In this document: positions 1 through 7,997 of the stretch, piece after piece
Position numbering within the stretch: the first letter of the stretch is position 1
Layout of the letters: each line of letters starts with the position of its first letter
From: DASQPR01 sp963797675
Lineage (GTDB): Bacteria > Actinomycetota > Actinomycetes > Mycobacteriales > Micromonosporaceae
DNA length: 64,000 nucleotides
Direction of reading: 5' to 3'
Assembly (NCBI GenBank): GCA_963797675.1
Contig: CAWCQQ010000004.1
Span: 1-64,000, forward strand
The notes under the pieces: generated by a model
The model's database searches: none
Seen by the model: the letters and a program-made list of their open reading frames with translations, nothing else
What the model was told of the DNA's origin: nothing
Translations under genes and position numbers: made by a program

Positions 1-2
1 AC

Positions 3-131
3 GCCATCGCCGGCGGACTCCGCGTCAGCGACGGGTTCATCAGCCCACTGGACCTGATTGAAATCGGCGTCCTCTCCGCCGAGGAAGCCAACGAGCTCGA
101 CAACCTGGAAACCGCCGCCGCAGCACACTGA
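3..131 (+). CDS. C-terminal end of a DUF6325-like protein (partial)
   Basis: An open frame enters from the left edge and stops at TGA 129-131. The last 42 residues read as real protein, with a stretch VSDGFISPLDLIEIGV followed by an acidic helix and an alanine-rich tail. From memory this resembles the C-terminus of DUF6325-family proteins of actinobacteria, small proteins of unknown function often found beside SHOCT-domain and DUF1269 genes. The neighbours here (a basic micropeptide, a sulfatase and a DUF1269-like gene) fit that context. The start lies outside the window. Confidence 0.6.
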   Translation, partial: AIAGGLRVSDGFISPLDLIEIGVLSAEEANELDNLETAAAAH

Positions 132-179
132 ACTGCGGGGGGCGAGGAGGGCACCCCATCAAGTGAGGGAGGCGATCAT

Positions 180-254
180 ATGTTCGGATCTCGACGAGTC
201 GCGCGACGTACAGGGCGGCGCACCGCACGACGGGTATCTCGCCGTCGTCGATAG
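180..254 (+). CDS. 24-residue arginine-rich micropeptide
   Basis: ATG at 180 follows GGGAGG (about 9 nt upstream), and the frame ends at TAG 252-254. The product is extremely basic: it begins MFGSRRVARRTGRR and continues with ARRVSRRRR, so about half the residues are arginine. It lies 48 bp after the DUF6325-like gene and is followed at once by a long hairpin, as expected for the last gene of an operon. The sequence resembles the basic N-terminus of short SHOCT-type proteins that accompany DUF6325 genes. It may therefore be a stand-alone micropeptide or the stub of a truncated SHOCT protein. Function unknown. Confidence 0.5.
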   Translation: MFGSRRVARRTGRRTARRVSRRRR

Positions 255-285
255 GTCGGCATGGCCATCGACGTAGCGCTCCCGA

Positions 286-323
286 CGAGGAGGGTGTGTC
301 CGGAACGGACATGACCCTCCTCG
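286..323 (+). terminator. Hairpin terminator after the micropeptide
   Basis: A perfect 10-bp stem (286-295 with 314-323) continues after a small mismatch into a 6-bp stem (297-302 with 306-311) around a GAA loop. There is no T-tract, as is common in actinomycetes. It separates the upstream operon from the sulfatase unit. The following stretch, 324-540, shows no convincing gene. Confidence 0.6.
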
Positions 324-540
324 CTCTGCGAAGGACGGCTAGGACAGCCGGCCGCACAGACCACCCGGCCCGCGACGCATCGATCGTTCCGAAGTCACCG
401 ACATGACGGGGAGCATCGCCGTCGAGCGTTTCTGGTGATCGGGCACGCCAAACCTCTGGAACATCTAGCGTGGATCGTCGGGGCCGCGTCTGTCTTGGGC
501 CCGTCTCGAGATCCGAAGATCTCAAACAATGGGAGCTGGG

Positions 541-2952
541 ATGTCAACTCGCGTGGACCGAACCAGGCTACCGATCCGTCGTCCGCCGTTCGGAGGGCGA
601 ATCGACAAGACGTTGGACGGATCAGAGCCCGACTGGGCGACGATCGCGCCGATCCCAGCGCCGGAAGGCTCGCCGAATGTGCTGTTGGTGCTCATCGACG
701 ACGCCGGGTTCGGTAATCCGGCAACGTTCGGGGGGCCGATCGCGACGCCGAACTACACCCGGCTCGCGGAGGGTGGACTTCGGTACAACCGGTTCCATGT
801 CACGGCCTTGTGCTCTCCGACGAGGGCGGCTCTGTTGAGCGGCCGCAACAGTCATACGGTCGGGTTCGGCTCGATCGCCGAGTTCTCGAATGGTTTTCCC
901 GGCTATACGGCCATGCTGCCGCGGGACTGCGCGCCGCTGCCGCGGATCCTGCGCGACAACGGATACAGCACGGCGGCGTTCGGTAAGTGGCACCTGACTC
1001 CGGACGGCCAGCAGGGGCCGGCCGGGCCGTTCGATCGGTGGCCGAACAGCTGGGGGTTTGACTATTTCTGGGGAATTCTCGGCGGCGGTGCCAGTCAATG
1101 GGACACCTGCCTCGCCGAGAACCAGAAGATCATCGGCACCCCGCCGGACTTCTACGACGAGCGGGAACCGTTCTATCTGCCGGACGCGATGGCCGATCAC
1201 ACCATCGACTGGCTGCACGGAGTGCGCGCCCAGGATAGCCAGAAACCGTTCTTCGCCTACTTCTCCACCGGCTGCGCGCACGCGCCGCACCACGTATCTC
1301 GCGCCTGGTCGGACAAGTATCGGGGGCAGTTCGACATGGGCTGGGACCAGCTGCGCGAGGAGGTCTTCGCCCGCCAGAAGCAGCTCGGCGTGATACCGGC
1401 CGACGCCGAACTGACACCGCGCGACGATGCCTTCCCGGCATGGGACGACCTGCCCGACAACCTCAAATCCTTCTACGCGAGACAGATGGAGATCTACGCC
1501 GGCTTCTGCGAGAACGCCGACCACAACGTCGGCCGGGTCATCGACGCCATCGATGAGCTCGGAGAACTCGACAACACTCTGATCATCTGGATCTTCGGCG
1601 ACAACGGCGCCAGCATGGAGGGGACCACCACCGGCTCGTTCAATGAGCTGACGATGCAGAACGGCATACCACTGTCGGAGGAGATGCAGCTGCAACTGGC
1701 CGAGCGCTACGGCGGCATCGAAGCGTGGGGCACCCAGATCGTGGCGCCGCACTACTCGGCGGCATGGGCGTGGGCCGGCAACACGCCGTTTCAATGGGGC
1801 AAGCAGGTCGGCTCGCACCTCGGCGGCGTCCGCAACCCCATGGTCGTCCACTGGCCACAACAGACCACCGGCACAAACCAGCTGCGATCGCAGTTCACAC
1901 ACATCACCGACATCGCACCCACGGTGCTCGACGTGGCCGGCATTCCGGCGCCCACCCATGTCGACGGCATCAAGCAGCAGCCGATGCACGGCTTCACCTT
2001 CGCCGACTCCTTCGCCGACCCCGACGCCGTCGAGCGGCACACCCAGCAATACTTCGAATCGGTCGGCAATCGGGCCATGTACAAGGACGGTTGGTGGCTG
2101 GCGGTCAAGACCCGCCGTATCCCGTGGGTCCTCACACCGGATGCACTCGAGCCGTACCGCCCGGGGGTGTGGAACCCCGACGATGATCCGGCCGAGCTGT
2201 ACTACCTACCCGACGATTTCAGCCAGGCCAGGGACCTCGCCGCCGAGCACCCCGAGAAGGTCAAGGAGCTGACGAAGCTGTTCTGGGCCGAGGCCGACAA
2301 GTACCAGGTGCTCCCGCTGCTGGCGGCGCTGGGAACATTCTTCGGCCGGGTACCTCCGCTGCCGCCGATCACCACGTTCGAATTCCGTTCGGGTGTGCAG
2401 AACATCATGCCGGGCATGATCCCGCGCATCTACAACCACTCCTACACCATCAGCGCCGACCTGGTCGTACCGCCGCAAGGAGTCCAAGGAGTGATCGTGG
2501 CCGAAGCCGACCACCTCGGCGGGTTCTCGCTCTTCGTCGACGGCGACCGGCTGACCCACACCTACTCGATGATGGGTGTGTTCATCTACCGGCAACAGGC
2601 CACCGAACCGCTGCCGGCGGGCACCGTCAACGTACGGATGGAATTCGCCGCCGACGCACCGAAACCCGCCACCGGCGGGCAGGTGACCCTGTTCATCAAC
2701 GACAAACCCGTCGGCGGCGGCCGCATCGACCACACCGTGCCCGTGCGCTTCTCCGGATATGCCGGCATGGACATCGGCGCCGACAACGGCGGTGTTGTCG
2801 ATCTGAGCTACGACGACCGCAAACCGTTCGCGTTCACCGGAACCATCAAGAAGGTCGTCTTCGACATCAAGCCCCACCTGTCGCCCGACGACGAGCAGGT
2901 CCTGCACGAGGCGGCTCACACCGGCCACGCGGCACACGCGCTCGCCGAATAA
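541..2952 (+). CDS. Arylsulfatase (type I, formylglycine-dependent)
   Basis: Predicted sulfate-ester hydrolase of the alkaline phosphatase/sulfatase superfamily, 803 residues. The metal-binding LIDDAG motif lies near residue 55. The activation motif CSPTRAALLSGR has its cysteine at about residue 91, which a formylglycine-generating enzyme would convert to the catalytic aldehyde. FGKWHL and FGDNGA motifs follow in the usual order, and the long C-terminal region is typical of the larger actinobacterial arylsulfatases. No signal peptide is visible. An ATG at 529 is possible, but GGGAG at 531-535 sits correctly in front of the ATG at 541. The DUF1269-like gene follows after 29 bp, so the two are probably co-transcribed. 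Substrate unknown. Confidence 0.9.
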   Translation: MSTRVDRTRLPIRRPPFGGRIDKTLDGSEPDWATIAPIPAPEGSPNVLLVLIDDAGFGNPATFGGPIATPNYTRLAEGGLRYNRFHVTALCSPTRAALLSGRNSHTVGFGSIAEFSNGFPGYTAMLPRDCAPLPRILRDNGYSTAAFGKWHLTPDGQQGPAGPFDRWPNSWGFDYFWGILGGGASQWDTCLAENQKIIGTPPDFYDEREPFYLPDAMADHTIDWLHGVRAQDSQKPFFAYFSTGCAHAPHHVSRAWSDKYRGQFDMGWDQLREEVFARQKQLGVIPADAELTPRDDAFPAWDDLPDNLKSFYARQMEIYAGFCENADHNVGRVIDAIDELGELDNTLIIWIFGDNGASMEGTTTGSFNELTMQNGIPLSEEMQLQLAERYGGIEAWGTQIVAPHYSAAWAWAGNTPFQWGKQVGSHLGGVRNPMVVHWPQQTTGTNQLRSQFTHITDIAPTVLDVAGIPAPTHVDGIKQQPMHGFTFADSFADPDAVERHTQQYFESVGNRAMYKDGWWLAVKTRRIPWVLTPDALEPYRPGVWNPDDDPAELYYLPDDFSQARDLAAEHPEKVKELTKLFWAEADKYQVLPLLAALGTFFGRVPPLPPITTFEFRSGVQNIMPGMIPRIYNHSYTISADLVVPPQGVQGVIVAEADHLGGFSLFVDGDRLTHTYSMMGVFIYRQQATEPLPAGTVNVRMEFAADAPKPATGGQVTLFINDKPVGGGRIDHTVPVRFSGYAGMDIGADNGGVVDLSYDDRKPFAFTGTIKKVVFDIKPHLSPDDEQVLHEAAHTGHAAHALAE

Positions 2953-2981
2953 GGTCGCACGACCTTCGAGGAGGAACGACA

Positions 2982-3500
2982 ATGGTCTTCGACGATGAGA
3001 CGATCGAGGTCCTGATCGCCGGCTACCTTTCGCGCGACGCAGCCCACGAGGACTTCGAGTCCGTCCAGCGTGATGGTGGCTTTCTCCACGGCGCCACGGT
3101 GATCGGCAAGGACCTCGAAGGCAATCTCTCCGCAGAGCAGACCGACCACCTGGTGCGTGAGAGCGCCAAAGGAATGGGTACCGCCGGATTTCTCATGGGC
3201 CTGGTCGTGCCGCCACTGCTGCCGACCACAACCGCCCTCGGAGCGGGGATGGGTGCCGGCTTGGGGATGCTGCTGCATCACTTCACCACCAACGAACTGA
3301 AGGAGCGTGCAGGTACCGGGATTCCCATCGGTGGGGCCGCCCTGATCGTCGCGTACCCGACCTCGTCGGCGGACGAGGTCCGGCCAGCCGTGAAGCGCGC
3401 CATCAGCACCACCATCGGCCACGCCGAGGGATTCCGCCCGAAGGCACTGGCCGGGGCACTTGCCGACGCACAACGCAACATGGCCACCACCGACGACTGA
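2982..3500 (+). CDS. DUF1269-like membrane-associated protein
   Basis: A 172-residue protein with an excellent GAGGAGGAA ribosome binding site. It matches the general plan of DUF1269 proteins: an N-terminal part resembling YLSRDAAHEDFESVQ, a GATVIGKDLEGNL strand, and a central glycine-rich hydrophobic hairpin (about residues 68-100) that could insert into a membrane. A C-terminal part contains AALIVAYP. Function unknown. It lies directly behind the arylsulfatase and is closed by a strong bidirectional hairpin. The association with the sulfatase and the upstream DUF6325-like gene suggests a shared envelope or stress role, which is inference only. Confidence 0.75.
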   Translation: MVFDDETIEVLIAGYLSRDAAHEDFESVQRDGGFLHGATVIGKDLEGNLSAEQTDHLVRESAKGMGTAGFLMGLVVPPLLPTTTALGAGMGAGLGMLLHHFTTNELKERAGTGIPIGGAALIVAYPTSSADEVRPAVKRAISTTIGHAEGFRPKALAGALADAQRNMATTDD

Positions 3501-3616
3501 ATCGAAGCCGTCACCACCTCAACGAACCCGACTCGACACCCGAGCAGGACCAGCCTTGCAGCGCCTTCACGTCACTCGCTGTGATCGCACGCTGACGCTG
3601 ACTGCGAAGGCCTTGG

Positions 3617-3650
3617 CAGAAATGGCCCGGACTGGTCCGGGCCATTTCTG
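3617..3650. terminator. Bidirectional hairpin between convergent genes
   Basis: A perfect 15-bp stem (3617-3631 with 3636-3650) with a 4-nt CTGG loop. It lies between the plus-strand DUF1269-like gene and the minus-strand peptidase and can serve both. One arm begins with an A-rich CAGAAATGG segment and the other ends CCATTTCTG. Confidence 0.85.
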
Positions 3651-3685
3651 GTCCGCTGTGCGGCTGGAAGGCGGATGTCGACCGG

Positions 3686-6600
3686 TCAGTGCCGGCCGGT
3701 CACCCGCATCGTGGCGGCGAGCGCCGGGACGGCGTACGGCGAGTCGGTGCCGATCGTCAGCGCGCTCGTATAGGTGCCCGCTTGGTCGACCTCGTCCGCG
3801 TCAAAGGTGACCCGCACCTTCACGGCGGCTCCCGGAGCCACGGTGACGGTATGCGGCGCCGACAGCCAGGTGGCGGCACCCGAGCTGCCACAGTCGCCGT
3901 ACCCGGGCAACTGCTCGACGCCGGTGACCGGTTCGGTGGCACCGTCCGAGCCGCCGACGATATAGAGTCCGCAGGCGCCGCCGCCCCGGTAGACCAACGC
4001 GTTGGCTGCCGGCAGTGCCGACCAGGAATCGGTCGCCGGGTCGTACTCCTCGGCCTGGTTGGTGAGCTGTCCGTCGGTGACGCCACCGACCAACTGCAGC
4101 CGCCCGCCGGAGTAGGCGGAGGCCATCCCCCAGTTCGGGTACGGCAGGTCGGCCCGCTGAGTCCACCCGCCGGTGACCGGGTCGAAGGCGAACGTCGCCG
4201 CCGTTTCCGCGCCGGTGAGCGGATCGGTCCCGCCGGCACATACGACCTGGCCGTCGATGCCGGCGCAGGCAAGCCACGAGTCGGTGATCGGGTAGTCGGC
4301 CACCCGGCTCCAGGCGTCGGCCTGCGGGTCGTAGACGTAGGTCGCCGGCGAGGCCGGGCTGCAGTTGCCCCCGCAGCCGGCGACTACGTAGAGCCGACCG
4401 CCAAGGACCGCTGTACCGCCGGCGACGACGCCCGCGGGCAGCGGCGCCACCGAGGACCACGAGTCGTTCCTCGGGTCGTAGCGGTATGTCGCGACCGAGG
4501 CGCTGCCGGTGCTGTCCCAGCCGCCGACAACGTAGATCTCCCCGCCGACCGCGTCCACACTGGGCTTCTCCAGGCCCTCCGGCATGTTCGCCAGTCGCTG
4601 CCATCCACCGGTGACCGGGTCGTGGACGAAGGCCTTGAAGAGCAGGTTCGGCCCGTCGGTCCCGCCGAACGCGTAGATCTTCCCGTCCAACGTCACCGTG
4701 CCGCTGTCCATCACCGGCGTCGGTAGGGCGTCGATGATCGTCCAGGCGGTCGCACCCGCCACTGTGGCCGCGTCGGTCGAGCCCGTTGGCAGCCCAGCCC
4801 CGTGCGTCTTGCCGCCCAGGAGCGACCCACGGGTGAAGGTACCGCCGACGTGCCGGACCGGGGCGCCGTTGCCGGGCTTCCCCGGGTGCGAGCCCGGCGT
4901 GTACGAGCCGTCCTGCGGGTCGAGGACGACGTCAACGGGCGCGGTGCCGGTGTTGCGGAGCGTCACGGTCACGGTCGTCGACCGGCCCAGCGGCTGGGTG
5001 ATCCGCAGCGGCCCGCCGGAGACGCTGATCCGGCCGGCGCCGAGGCGCCAGTCTTCCCGGGTGACCTGATCGCGGCCGACGGTGACCTTCGTGGTCGTGG
5101 CCGTGTAGGCGCCGTCGACGACCCCCAGTGTCGTGCGGCCGGAGCCGTCGGCGGCCGACGCCGGCGCGAAGAGCTCGTAGCCGCCGCTGGTCGTCATGGT
5201 TGTCGAGATGCCAGCCACGCTCACGGTGGCACCGGAGAGTGGCTTGCCGGTGTTGGCGTCGTCGACGGTGCCGGCCACCAGCCCGCCGGCGGCGGGATTG
5301 CAGGAGCGGTTGCCGATGAAGACGTTGTCGACCTTCCAGAACCACGAGTGGACCGCCTCGTAGCGGAACCGGACCTGCACGTCGCTCTTACCGGCGGCCT
5401 GCGGGATCGCAACGACCTCGGGGCCGTAGGAGATCGTGCGGGACATGTGCCAGACCGAGGTCCAGGTCTGGCCGCCGTCGACGCTGACGTCCACGTAGGC
5501 GTTGGAGTTATAGATGGGAGACACGAAGGAGCTGTCAAAGGACACGATCGGCGTCGCGTCGCCACTGAAGTCGAGCACCGGCGAGACCAGGCTGGTCATC
5601 TCGTAAGTGTCGGTGCCGCCGTTGCGTGAGTCGACCTCGGCGAACTGGCCGGTACCGCCCGTGTCGTTGCCGTAGTCGCCCGGATCGTCGAAGCGCCAGG
5701 TGACCCCGGAGCCGTTGTCGTCGGTGACGGTCCAGCCATCCTGCGGCATGGCGCCGGCCCAGCCCTCGAAGTCCGTCGTGGTGCCGTCATACCCGAAGCC
5801 GTAGCCGAGTGCCGTGCAGGCGCTCGCGTCCACGGACAGCGACATGTCGTGACGTACATTGCTCGTGCCGACGGCGACGGTGTCGTGAGCTGTCTGATAG
5901 CCCGGCAGGGTCGCGGCGACGCCCAGCGTGTAGTCCCCGCGGTCGGGCAGCCGGACGGCGTACCGGCCGGTGGCCGGGTCGGTGGTGACCGTGCCGCCGG
6001 GGTAGCCATCAACGGTGATCGTCGCGGCGAGCGGCCAGCCGTGGCCAGAGGCGTCGGTGACGATGCCGGAGACGACGTGGCTGGGCAGGATGTGCAGCGT
6101 GAAGGACTCTTTCACCGTGCGCGATTCGATGACGTTCACGCTGGTGGTGGCCGTCGCGTAGCCGAACTCCGCGACGGTCAGGCTGTAGGTGCCCGGGGCC
6201 GGGGCGAGGGTGAAGCCGCCCGATGCGTCGGTTGTGGCGGCGTAGCTGCGGCCGTTCGCGTCGGTGGCGGTGACGGAGGCGCCCGAGATCGCACCGGAGG
6301 CCATCGTCGAGCCGGTGCCGCGTGCCGTGCCGGTGACCAGACCGTGCGGACCCTCGCGCAGTGCGCCGATGCCGGCAGGCGTGCCGAGTCCGGTCGGGCC
6401 GTCCCAGCCCTGGCGGGCGTTGCAGAGCTGGTCGCCACATTGGCCGTCCGAACCGGTGGTGACGTCGGTGAGGTCGCCGACGTTCGTGTCGGCGTACGGA
6501 TAGGTCACTGGGTAGGTGCCGGGTGTCGGGGTGCCCGCGAGAGCGTACATAGCCGCGACGAGTGGCGACGACAGCGACGTGCCGCCGTACTGAGCCCAGC

Positions 6601-7600
6601 CGCCGACCGCGGTCGAGTTGTAGACGCCGAGCCCGGTGGCCGGGTCGGCGTCGGCGGAGATGTCGGCGATCGCGCGGTTGCCGCAGTCGGTGTCGATGCC
6701 CTGCTGGTATCCGGGCTTCGGCTCGACGCTCGAGCAGCCCGAGCCCCCCGATCCCCAGGCCGCCTCGGTCCAGCGGCGGGCACTGGAGTTGTCCGGACTC
6801 AGCGTCGTCCCGCCGACGGCGACGACGTTCCCGTTCGACGCCGGCCAGTTGACGACGTTGCCGTAGTCGCCGGTGGACGCGGTGACCGCTATGCCGGGGT
6901 GGTCGTAGTAGTGGTCGTACGCTGCCGCATCACTCAAGTCGCCGGGGATGCCGTAGGAGTTGGAGATGGCCGCGGGGTGGTGCGAGGCGGCGGTGTCGAC
7001 GGCCTGGCCGAGGTCCTCGATGCCGGGCGAGTCGGCCTCGACGAGCAGGATGCGGCAGTTCGGGCAGGCGGCGGAGACGGCGTCGAGGTCGAGCGCGGTC
7101 TCGATCGACCAGTTGGCGTTCTCGGCCGGGAGGTTGTGGCCTCCGTTCTGATCGAGCTTGGTAAAGCAGCCGTTCGCCGTCGTACACGCGGGAAGGCGGT
7201 AGGTGGTGCGGAAGACGGCCAGGTCGGCCTCGGCGGTCGCGTAGCCGCCGACGTCGACGATGGCAACCGTCTGGCCCGAGCCGCCCGAGGGCAGGTCGTA
7301 GGCCGTCCTCAGGTCGCTCGGGGTGAGGGCGGTGGCGGGCGGAGCAGAAGAGCCTGCGGGCAGATCGCCGTGGGCGTCGGTCGCGCCCATGAGCGCGCAG
7401 GTGGCGTACGGCGCGTCACCTGTCTGTTCGGAGGCGGGTAGGGGGATGGCGCATGCGGCGGGTTTGTAGCCCGCGGCGTTCTGCAGGGTGCCGCTGCTCG
7501 CAGTGGGTGCTGCCTGCGCCGGGACGACGGCCATCAGGCCGGACGTCACGGCAAGGGCGACCGCCGCAGCAGCGGCCCACGTGCGTGGTTGTGCGTGCAT
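3686..7600 (-). CDS. Secreted S53 (sedolisin-type) peptidase with kelch repeats
   Basis: A 1304-residue exported serine-carboxyl peptidase. A signal peptide of about 30 residues ends in AQA. The catalytic domain (about 95-370) shows E167 and D171 in SIETALDLD, the oxyanion Asp245 in ASTGDYG and the nucleophile Ser342 in YGGTSLSSP, the sedolisin tetrad. It is followed by carboxypeptidase-regulatory-like beta domains (about 425-590 and 775-860), a jelly-roll/MAM-like domain (about 610-765), a six-bladed kelch propeller (about 965-1215) and a C-terminal beta-sandwich. Only about 65 residues separate the signal peptide from the catalytic domain, so the long pro-domain usual in this family seems to be missing. 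The ATG is preceded by GAGGAG. Three iterated repeats lie upstream, and a LuxR-type regulator gene lies beyond them. Confidence 0.88.
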   Translation of the reverse strand: MHAQPRTWAAAAAVALAVTSGLMAVVPAQAAPTASSGTLQNAAGYKPAACAIPLPASEQTGDAPYATCALMGATDAHGDLPAGSSAPPATALTPSDLRTAYDLPSGGSGQTVAIVDVGGYATAEADLAVFRTTYRLPACTTANGCFTKLDQNGGHNLPAENANWSIETALDLDAVSAACPNCRILLVEADSPGIEDLGQAVDTAASHHPAAISNSYGIPGDLSDAAAYDHYYDHPGIAVTASTGDYGNVVNWPASNGNVVAVGGTTLSPDNSSARRWTEAAWGSGGSGCSSVEPKPGYQQGIDTDCGNRAIADISADADPATGLGVYNSTAVGGWAQYGGTSLSSPLVAAMYALAGTPTPGTYPVTYPYADTNVGDLTDVTTGSDGQCGDQLCNARQGWDGPTGLGTPAGIGALREGPHGLVTGTARGTGSTMASGAISGASVTATDANGRSYAATTDASGGFTLAPAPGTYSLTVAEFGYATATTSVNVIESRTVKESFTLHILPSHVVSGIVTDASGHGWPLAATITVDGYPGGTVTTDPATGRYAVRLPDRGDYTLGVAATLPGYQTAHDTVAVGTSNVRHDMSLSVDASACTALGYGFGYDGTTTDFEGWAGAMPQDGWTVTDDNGSGVTWRFDDPGDYGNDTGGTGQFAEVDSRNGGTDTYEMTSLVSPVLDFSGDATPIVSFDSSFVSPIYNSNAYVDVSVDGGQTWTSVWHMSRTISYGPEVVAIPQAAGKSDVQVRFRYEAVHSWFWKVDNVFIGNRSCNPAAGGLVAGTVDDANTGKPLSGATVSVAGISTTMTTSGGYELFAPASAADGSGRTTLGVVDGAYTATTTKVTVGRDQVTREDWRLGAGRISVSGGPLRITQPLGRSTTVTVTLRNTGTAPVDVVLDPQDGSYTPGSHPGKPGNGAPVRHVGGTFTRGSLLGGKTHGAGLPTGSTDAATVAGATAWTIIDALPTPVMDSGTVTLDGKIYAFGGTDGPNLLFKAFVHDPVTGGWQRLANMPEGLEKPSVDAVGGEIYVVGGWDSTGSASVATYRYDPRNDSWSSVAPLPAGVVAGGTAVLGGRLYVVAGCGGNCSPASPATYVYDPQADAWSRVADYPITDSWLACAGIDGQVVCAGGTDPLTGAETAATFAFDPVTGGWTQRADLPYPNWGMASAYSGGRLQLVGGVTDGQLTNQAEEYDPATDSWSALPAANALVYRGGGACGLYIVGGSDGATEPVTGVEQLPGYGDCGSSGAATWLSAPHTVTVAPGAAVKVRVTFDADEVDQAGTYTSALTIGTDSPYAVPALAATMRVTGRH

Positions 7601-7862
7601 CGCTCTCCTCGGGGGGTGTGTCGGCCGGGCCGACGCGGATGGGGGTGCGGGTCAGACCGGCCGGTACTGCACGCCGACCTTCCGCCGGCGCTCACTCGGT
7701 CGGTCAGGGCTCACCGGCGGCGCCGGCTCGACGGCGGTGCGCTCGCAGTCGTCGGAACCGTCAGCGGAATCGTCGCTGGAGCCACTGGTGGGGCCGACCG
7801 TCCGCGCTTCGCCGGACCATTCGGCGCCGTTCCCAGAGGTCATCGCGGCTGCTCCGTTCGAT

Positions 7863-7927
7863 CTCCGAGCAAGCTGCTCGATGTCTAACTCCGAGCAAGC
7901 CGCTCGGAGATCTATCTCTGAGCAAGC
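7863..7927. repeat. Three iterated operator-like repeats upstream of the peptidase
   Basis: The 12-mer CTCCGAGCAAGC occurs at 7863 and 7889, and a one-mismatch copy CTCTGAGCAAGC at 7916, giving 26- and 27-bp spacing. The first two copies are also centres of inverted repeats (CGAGCA-AGC-TGCTCG; TCCGAGC-N5-GCTCGGA). They lie about 265-325 bp upstream of the S53 peptidase start and just downstream of the LuxR-type regulator gene. An iterated binding site for a regulator is the simplest reading. The rest of 7601-7997 shows no gene. Confidence 0.5.
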
Positions 7928-7997
7928 AGTGAACGCCGCACGTAGAAGCTGCGGCAATGCGCAGAACTACCCGGAAAACTCCGTGGGTGTCCGACGA

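Noticed and set aside
622..2049. 475-residue minus-strand open frame inside the sulfatase gene
   Set aside because: Antisense shadow of a high-GC gene; the composition is Val/Gly/Arg-rich without any family motif, while the plus strand has complete sulfatase motifs.
5849..7441. 530-residue plus-strand open frame opposite the S53 peptidase
   Set aside because: Low-complexity Gly/Arg/Val composition and no ribosome binding site; the opposite strand holds the full catalytic tetrad.
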